Source: JBPYFK01 sp051984675
Lineage (GTDB): Bacteria; Actinomycetota; Actinomycetes; Mycobacteriales; Pseudonocardiaceae
Assembly (NCBI GenBank): GCA_051984675.1
Contig: JBPYFK010000020.1
Coordinates: 1 to 64,000 of the forward strand
Direction: 5' to 3'
Length of the DNA: 64,000 nt
The notes below the pieces were generated by a model. That model saw only the letters and a program-made list of their open reading frames with translations. It did no database searches and was not told the origin of the DNA. Both the position numbers and the translations under genes were made by a program. Shown one piece after another: positions 60,133 through 64,000 of this stretch. Position 1 is the first letter of the stretch, and the number at the start of each line of letters is the position of its first letter.

Positions 60133-60531
60133 GTCCGCTGTGCCTCCTCAGGGTGCGCACCAGGCATCAGCGCGCACGTCACCGTTGACTTCGCTATCGA
60201 CTTGGCTTCCGCCTACACGACCGGCGCGGACCCGCGCCGGAACCGCATATCGTGCCACGCGCCCGCCAGCTCGTGCCCTGGGCTTTCGACCTGGCACCAC
60301 CGGATGCGCCCCGGCAGGAAAACACACCCGCAGCGCCTGCGGGCACCCGCTCCGGCCGGCGAGAAATGCCTGTTCACACGGTATTCACACGTGGCTGCCG
60401 GGGCGTACGATACGAAGAAAGATCGGGTGGTGCCGACGACCCCAGGGAGCACCCGCGGATCGCGCGATCTACGCCGTGGCTACCGACGAGCAGTCGTCGC
60501 CAGACGAGCCCAACCAGTTCGGGAGCCTGCC
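60133..60531. other. Intergenic region before the slipin gene
   Basis: 399 bp. A promoter-like pair TTCACA (60384-60389) and TACGAT (60406-60411), 16 bp apart, would give a 115-nt leader for the slipin gene. A hairpin CCCGCAG-CGC-CTGCGGG lies at 60327-60343. The frame open from 60085 has no family content. Confidence 0.55.
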
Positions 60532-61500
60532 ATGCTCATCGACTTACTGATCGTCATCGTGCTGGCCGGTATCGCATGCGTGGCCTCCGCCACGAAGGTC
60601 ATCAAACAGTACGAACGCGGCGTCGTGTTCCGCTTCGGCCGGCTGCAGGAACACACCCGTGGCCCCGGCCTGACGTTGATCGTTCCGGCAGTCGACCGGA
60701 TGCGGAAGGTCAATCTGCAGATCGTCACGATGCCGGTGCCCGCGCAGGACGGCATCACCCGAGACAACGTCACGGTCCGCGTGGACGCGGTGGTCTATTT
60801 CCGGGTCGCCGACCCGGTCCGTGCGGTGATCAACGTCGAGGACTACCTGTACGCCGTGGGGCAGGTCGCCCAGACGTCGCTGCGTTCGATCATCGGTAAG
60901 AGCAACCTGGACGACCTGCTGTCCAACCGGGAGAAGCTCAACCAGGGACTCGAGTTGATGATCGACAACCCGGCGGTCGAATGGGGTGTGCACATCGACC
61001 GGGTGGAGATCAAGGACGTGTCGCTGCCCGAGTCGATGAAGCGGTCGATGTCCCGGCAGGCCGAGGCCGAGCGGGAACGCCGTGCTCGGGTGATCTCGGC
61101 TGACGGCGAGTTCCAGGCCTCCCGCAAGCTCTCGGACGCGGCCAGCGTCATGTCCGACACCCCGGCCGCGCTCCAGCTACGCCTGCTGGAAACGGTCGTG
61201 GAAGTGGCAGCCGAGAAGAACTCCACATTGGTGTTGCCGTTCCCGGTGGAGTTGCTGCGGTTCCTGGAGCGGCCCACCGACCAAGGGGCAGCGGCCACCA
61301 AGGCGACCGGCGACGGGGAAGAACCGGCCGAGCCCGCGGAAACCGCCGAAGCCGTCGAAAGCACGGGCGCGAGCGAACCCGTCCATGCCATCAAACACCC
61401 AGCCGAGCTGACGTCCGAGGAGGCGCAGCCCAGCGCGCCCGAACCCAGGGCGCCGGAGGCGTCGGTCGAGGCGAGCACGCCGTCGCGAACCACCTCGTAG
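60532..61500 (+). CDS. Slipin/SPFH-domain membrane protein
   Basis: 322 residues: N-terminal membrane hairpin (IDLLIVIVLAGIACVASATKVI), SPFH domain (YERGVVFRFGRLQEHTRGPGLTLIVPAVDRM ... VNLQIVTMPVPAQDGITRDNVTVRVDAVVYFRV), then a coiled-coil (SMSRQAEAERERRARVISADGEFQASRKL). The C-terminal 70 residues are acidic and Pro/Ala/Glu-rich. Slipins scaffold membrane microdomains and help position or shield membrane proteases. ATG 60532 preceded by GGGAG. Stands alone with its own promoter. Confidence 0.92.
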   Translation: MLIDLLIVIVLAGIACVASATKVIKQYERGVVFRFGRLQEHTRGPGLTLIVPAVDRMRKVNLQIVTMPVPAQDGITRDNVTVRVDAVVYFRVADPVRAVINVEDYLYAVGQVAQTSLRSIIGKSNLDDLLSNREKLNQGLELMIDNPAVEWGVHIDRVEIKDVSLPESMKRSMSRQAEAERERRARVISADGEFQASRKLSDAASVMSDTPAALQLRLLETVVEVAAEKNSTLVLPFPVELLRFLERPTDQGAAATKATGDGEEPAEPAETAEAVESTGASEPVHAIKHPAELTSEEAQPSAPEPRAPEASVEASTPSRTTS

Positions 61501-61506
61501 ACGGCC

Positions 61507-62592
61507 TCAGTCCTTCGGCCCCAGGAAACGCCCCAGCACGTCAGCGCACAGGCGGATGTCGGCGACCGCGACGTGCTCCTCCTTGGTGTGCGCCAGGGTT
61601 GGGGCTCCGGGACCGAAGTTCACCGCCGGCAGTCCCAGCGCGGCGAACCGGGCGACATCGGTCCAGCCGAGCTTGGCGACCGGGTCGCGGCCGGCGGCCC
61701 GGACCAACTCGTCGGCAGCGGGGGCGGCCAGGCCCGGCAACGCACCCGGCGCGGCATCCACGACCGTGACGTCGAAGCCGTCGAAGATCTCGCGCACGTG
61801 CGCTTCCGCGTCCGCCAGCGACCGGTCTGGGGCGAACCGGTGGTTCACCGCCACCACGCACGAGTCCGGTACGACATTGCCCGCGACACCGCCGGAGATC
61901 GACACGGCCTGCAGGCCTTCGTGATAGCGAAGGCCGTCGATCTCCGGTTGCCGCGGCGTGTACTCCTCCAGCCGTCGCAGCACCGCCCCGACCGCGTGAA
62001 TGGCGTTCTTGCCCATCCAGGCACGGGCGGTGTGCGCGCGACGCCCCTCGGTGCGGACCTCGACACGCATCGTGCCCTGACAGCCGGCTTCGATCGTCGC
62101 GTTCGACGGCTCACACACCACGGCCAGGTCGCCGTCGAGCCATTCGGGCAGTTCGCGCTCGATGCGATTGAGCCCGTTGCGTACCGCTTCGACCTCTTCA
62201 CAGTCGTAGAACACGAACGTCATGTCATGGCGCGGCTCAAGCAGCATCGCGGCGAGGTGGAGCATCACCGCGTCGCCACCTTTCATATCCACCGTGCCGC
62301 AGCCGTGGAGGACTTCGTCGTTCCCGGCGCCGCTCCGCCGCAGCGGAAGGTTGTCGTTGATCGGCACGGTGTCCAGGTGGCCAGCCAGAATCACGCGGGA
62401 CGCGCGGCCGAGGTTGGTGCGTGCGAGCACCGCCTCGCCGTTGCGCACGACCTCCAGGTGCGGCGCCTGCGCGCGCAACGCGTACTCAACGGCGTCGGCG
62501 AGCGCTTTCTCCTCACCGGACACACTTGGGATGTCCACCAGGGCGGCGGTCAGCTCAACAGGATCAGCGGCGAGGTCCAGCGGTGTACTCAC
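61507..62592 (-). CDS. dapE: Succinyl-diaminopimelate desuccinylase DapE
   Basis: 361 residues from GTG 62592, which lies 7 nt after TAGCCT (leaderless pattern); the frame to 62721 passes through a repeat element and is rejected. M20 metallopeptidase: LAGHLDTVPIND (zinc His and the base Asp), CGTVDMKGGDAV (bridging Asp), VFYDCEEVEAVRNGL (catalytic Glu), dimerisation lid domain (RRAHTARAWMGKNAIHAVG) and FGPGAPTLAHTKEE (C-terminal His). It makes LL-diaminopimelate for lysine and peptidoglycan. Divergent from dapD with 116 bp between. Confidence 0.93.
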   Translation of the reverse strand: MSTPLDLAADPVELTAALVDIPSVSGEEKALADAVEYALRAQAPHLEVVRNGEAVLARTNLGRASRVILAGHLDTVPINDNLPLRRSGAGNDEVLHGCGTVDMKGGDAVMLHLAAMLLEPRHDMTFVFYDCEEVEAVRNGLNRIERELPEWLDGDLAVVCEPSNATIEAGCQGTMRVEVRTEGRRAHTARAWMGKNAIHAVGAVLRRLEEYTPRQPEIDGLRYHEGLQAVSISGGVAGNVVPDSCVVAVNHRFAPDRSLADAEAHVREIFDGFDVTVVDAAPGALPGLAAPAADELVRAAGRDPVAKLGWTDVARFAALGLPAVNFGPGAPTLAHTKEEHVAVADIRLCADVLGRFLGPKD

Positions 62593-62623
62593 GATCAGCA
62601 GGCTACCGGCGGCGGCCGAGAAT

Positions 62624-62644
62624 GCAGTGAAAGCGTCTTTCACC
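62624..62644. repeat. 21-bp repeat in the dapE/dapD divergent promoter
   Basis: GCAGTGAAAGCGTCTTTCAC plus final C, the reverse complement of the copies at 7054 and 59437. It overlaps the -35 region expected for dapE, about 19 bp beyond its TAGCCT box, so it could affect transcription there. Confidence 0.88.
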
Positions 62645-62708
62645 ACACCTGCCCAGTGCACCGACCCCTGCGGTACGCGGTCACCTGAGCCGATTACCGT
62701 TTCGGAGT

Positions 62709-63698
62709 ATGAGCAGCGCACAGACCCCTGACCCGGAGAGCACCGGCGCCCACGGCGTGGGCCTGGCGACCGTCACCAGTGACGGCACTGTCCTCGACAC
62801 GTGGTTCCCGAGCGTCCGGCTCGGTGACCCCGACAAGCCCGGCACCAGCCGGCTGTCCCACGAGGAAGCGGCGGACGCGCTCGGCCCGGCCGGGGCCGAG
62901 TTGCTCGGCCACGACGAGGACCGCGGGGTCGAAGTGATCGCGGTACGCACCGGCATCACCCGACTGGCCGACCCACCAGCGGACACCCACGACGTCTACC
63001 TGCGCCTCCACCTGCTCTCGCACCGGCTCGTCCGACCGCACGGTCAGAACCTCGACGGCCTGTTCGGCCTGCTGTCGAACGTGGTGTGGACCAACCACGG
63101 CCCGTGCGCCGTGGAAGGGTTCGAGGCGACCCGACTGAGGCTGCGGCGTCGCGGCGCGGTCACCGTCTACAGCGTCGACAAGTTCCCGCGCATGATCGAC
63201 TACGTCGTCCCCTCCGGTGTCCGCATCGGCGACGCCGACCGGGTCCGCCTCGGCGCGCACCTGGCCAGCGGCACCACCGTGATGCATGAGGGCTTCGTCA
63301 ACTTCAACGCCGGGACCCTGGGCGCGTCGATGGTCGAGGGACGCATCTCGGCGGGAGTCGTGGTGGGTGATGGTTCCGACCTCGGCGGCGGCGCCTCGAT
63401 CATGGGCACGCTGTCCGGCGGCGGCAAAGAAGTCATTTCCGTCGGCGAGCGCTGCCTCATCGGCGCCAACGGGGGTGTCGGGATCTCCCTCGGCGATGAC
63501 TGCGTCGTGGAGGCCGGGCTGTACGTCACAGCGGGCACCAAGGTGACGCTGGCGGACGGCACGGTCACGAAGGCGCGCGCCCTGTCCGGCTCAGACGGAC
63601 TGCTGTTCCGGCGCAACTCCGCTACCGGAGCGGTCGAGGTCACTCCCCGCAACGGTGGGCCGGTCGAACTGAACGCAGCGCTGCACGCCAACGACTGA
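62709..63698 (+). CDS. dapD: 2,3,4,5-tetrahydropyridine-2,6-dicarboxylate N-succinyltransferase DapD
   Basis: 329 residues of the actinobacterial long-form DapD: an N-terminal domain (VGLATVTSDGTVLDTWFPSVRLG), then the left-handed beta-helix of hexapeptide repeats (GVRIGDADRVRLGAHLASGTT; VVVGDGSDLGGGASIMGTLSGGG; RCLIGANGGVGISLGDDCVVEAGL). It succinylates tetrahydrodipicolinate, the step before DapC/DapE. ATG 62709 follows TACCGT by 8 nt (leaderless pattern). Repeat copies lie downstream (63702-63821). Confidence 0.95.
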   Translation: MSSAQTPDPESTGAHGVGLATVTSDGTVLDTWFPSVRLGDPDKPGTSRLSHEEAADALGPAGAELLGHDEDRGVEVIAVRTGITRLADPPADTHDVYLRLHLLSHRLVRPHGQNLDGLFGLLSNVVWTNHGPCAVEGFEATRLRLRRRGAVTVYSVDKFPRMIDYVVPSGVRIGDADRVRLGAHLASGTTVMHEGFVNFNAGTLGASMVEGRISAGVVVGDGSDLGGGASIMGTLSGGGKEVISVGERCLIGANGGVGISLGDDCVVEAGLYVTAGTKVTLADGTVTKARALSGSDGLLFRRNSATGAVEVTPRNGGPVELNAALHAND

Positions 63699-63701
63699 CA
63701 T

Positions 63702-63821
63702 GCGGTGAACGCGTCCTCCACCACCCGCCTCGCCGCTCGGTCCACCGGCCGTCAGGGGTGAGGTCTGGTGGTGAAGGACGCGTTCACTGCACCCAGGCGC
63801 AGCGAAAGACGCTTTCACTGC
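63702..63821. repeat. Cluster of three 21-bp repeat variants downstream of dapD
   Basis: 63702-63722 (GCGGTGAACGCGTCCTCCAC plus C) and 63770-63790 (GGTGAAGGACGCGTTCACTG plus C) are inverted relative to each other with matching changes (GACGCG in place of GACGCT), so they can pair with each other. A third copy (GCGAAAGACGCTTTCACTGC) follows at 63802-63821. They sit between dapD and the next gene. Confidence 0.82.
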
Positions 63822-63875
63822 GCGCACCTGCCGTGACCACTGCCTCAAACGACGCACGCGGCTTACGATCGCGAG

Positions 63876-64000
63876 ATGAGTAGGACCGAGACCGAGACGC
63901 CGGAACCCGACCCACCGGACGTCGACCTCGGCACCGGCATTCGCAGTGAGAGCGGCATTCGCGACAGGGCCCATTACGTCGAGCGGATGGTCAAGGCCGC
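63876..64000 (+). CDS. N-terminal fragment of an unidentified protein, cut by right edge
   Basis: The ATG at 63876 opens MSRTETETPEPDPPDVDLGT, then RSESGIRDRAHYVERMVKAA, to the window end (about 41 codons). TACGAT at 63864-63869 lies 6 nt upstream, the leaderless pattern used by other genes here. The acidic, proline-rich lead followed by a basic helix gives no family. In mycobacteria the gene beyond dapD is not conserved enough to help. Confidence 0.55.
   Translation, partial: MSRTETETPEPDPPDVDLGTGIRSESGIRDRAHYVERMVKA

Noticed and set aside
62593..62721. N-terminal extension of DapE
   Set aside because: It reads through the 21-bp repeat (VVKDAFTAF), and GTG 62592 has a well-placed TAGCCT box.
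1..64000. tRNA, rRNA, CRISPR arrays, insertion sequences, prophage
   Set aside because: Reading both strands gave no clover-leaf or rRNA-like block, no regular spacer-repeat array and no transposase or phage gene. Short RNAs could still be missed by eye.

Overview
The window is about 64 kb of high-GC, gene-dense chromosomal DNA from an actinobacterium, most likely a member of the Pseudonocardiaceae (Saccharopolyspora/Amycolatopsis-like). The reasons are the GC-rich third codon positions, frequent GTG starts, many starts lying 6-8 nt after a TANNNT hexamer (leaderless pattern), and actinobacterial-only families (AdnAB, DUF3107, DUF3117, DUF3152, TIGR02569, FolP2, mycobacterial-type SigE/RseA). 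No rRNA, tRNA, CRISPR array, transposase or prophage was seen. Gene order follows two regions that are separate in Mycobacterium tuberculosis (recalled, not searched): the Rv3198-Rv3212 region (bases 1-32,500) and the Rv1201-Rv1229 region (43,500-63,700).

Layout. 1-15,100: minus-strand DNA repair and protein-quality block: uvrD2 (cut by the left edge), a relic of an XRE regulator, nudC with two M16 peptidases in overlapping operon order, a secreted zinc peptidase, three poorly known genes, then adnB-adnA. 15,100-16,450: a regulatory region with three perfect palindromes, one a CRP/GlxR-type site, then a secreted GH18 chitinase. 16,600-23,700: alkyltransferase-like protein, HemD, TIGR02569 kinase-like protein, moeZ, DUF3152 protein, hydrolase, TetR. 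23,800-27,500: hydrolase and a TetR/SDR/AurF divergon with a clear operator. 27,500-33,900: DUF3107, ferritin-like protein, rhlE, a beta-propeller protein, a small membrane protein and a RecB-like nuclease. 34,000-38,100: PHP phosphoesterase, bPH2 protein with a 53-aa membrane partner, NUDIX, stress protein, CPBP protease. 38,100-43,400: a giant patatin-like membrane protein, CoA ester lyase and MarR. 43,500-49,400: mrp, O-methyltransferase, and the envelope-stress operon sigE-rseA-htrA-tatB. 49,400-53,700: MFS/LysR divergon, leucyl aminopeptidase, DUF3117. 54,000-64,000: enoyl-CoA hydratase, tagA, SRPBCC, DivIVA-domain protein, PadR, folP2, CocE-type hydrolase, LOG protein, slipin, and divergent dapE/dapD for lysine and peptidoglycan precursors.

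Functional themes are double-strand-break resection and base repair (UvrD2, AdnAB, the RecB-like nuclease, Tag, ATL), envelope stress and secretion (SigE, RseA, HtrA, TatB, slipin, CPBP protease), and cofactor or precursor metabolism (MoeZ, HemD, FolP2, DapD/E).

The most unusual structure is a family of about eight intergenic copies of a 21-bp near-palindrome (core GTGAAAG-ACG-CTTTCAC), found in divergent, convergent and tandem gaps. Two copies form a 92-bp MITE-like inverted pair. Also worth attention are a coding-phase-locked 11-mer (TCCACAGTGGA type), the AurF/SDR/TetR cluster, and the 1190-residue patatin-like protein.
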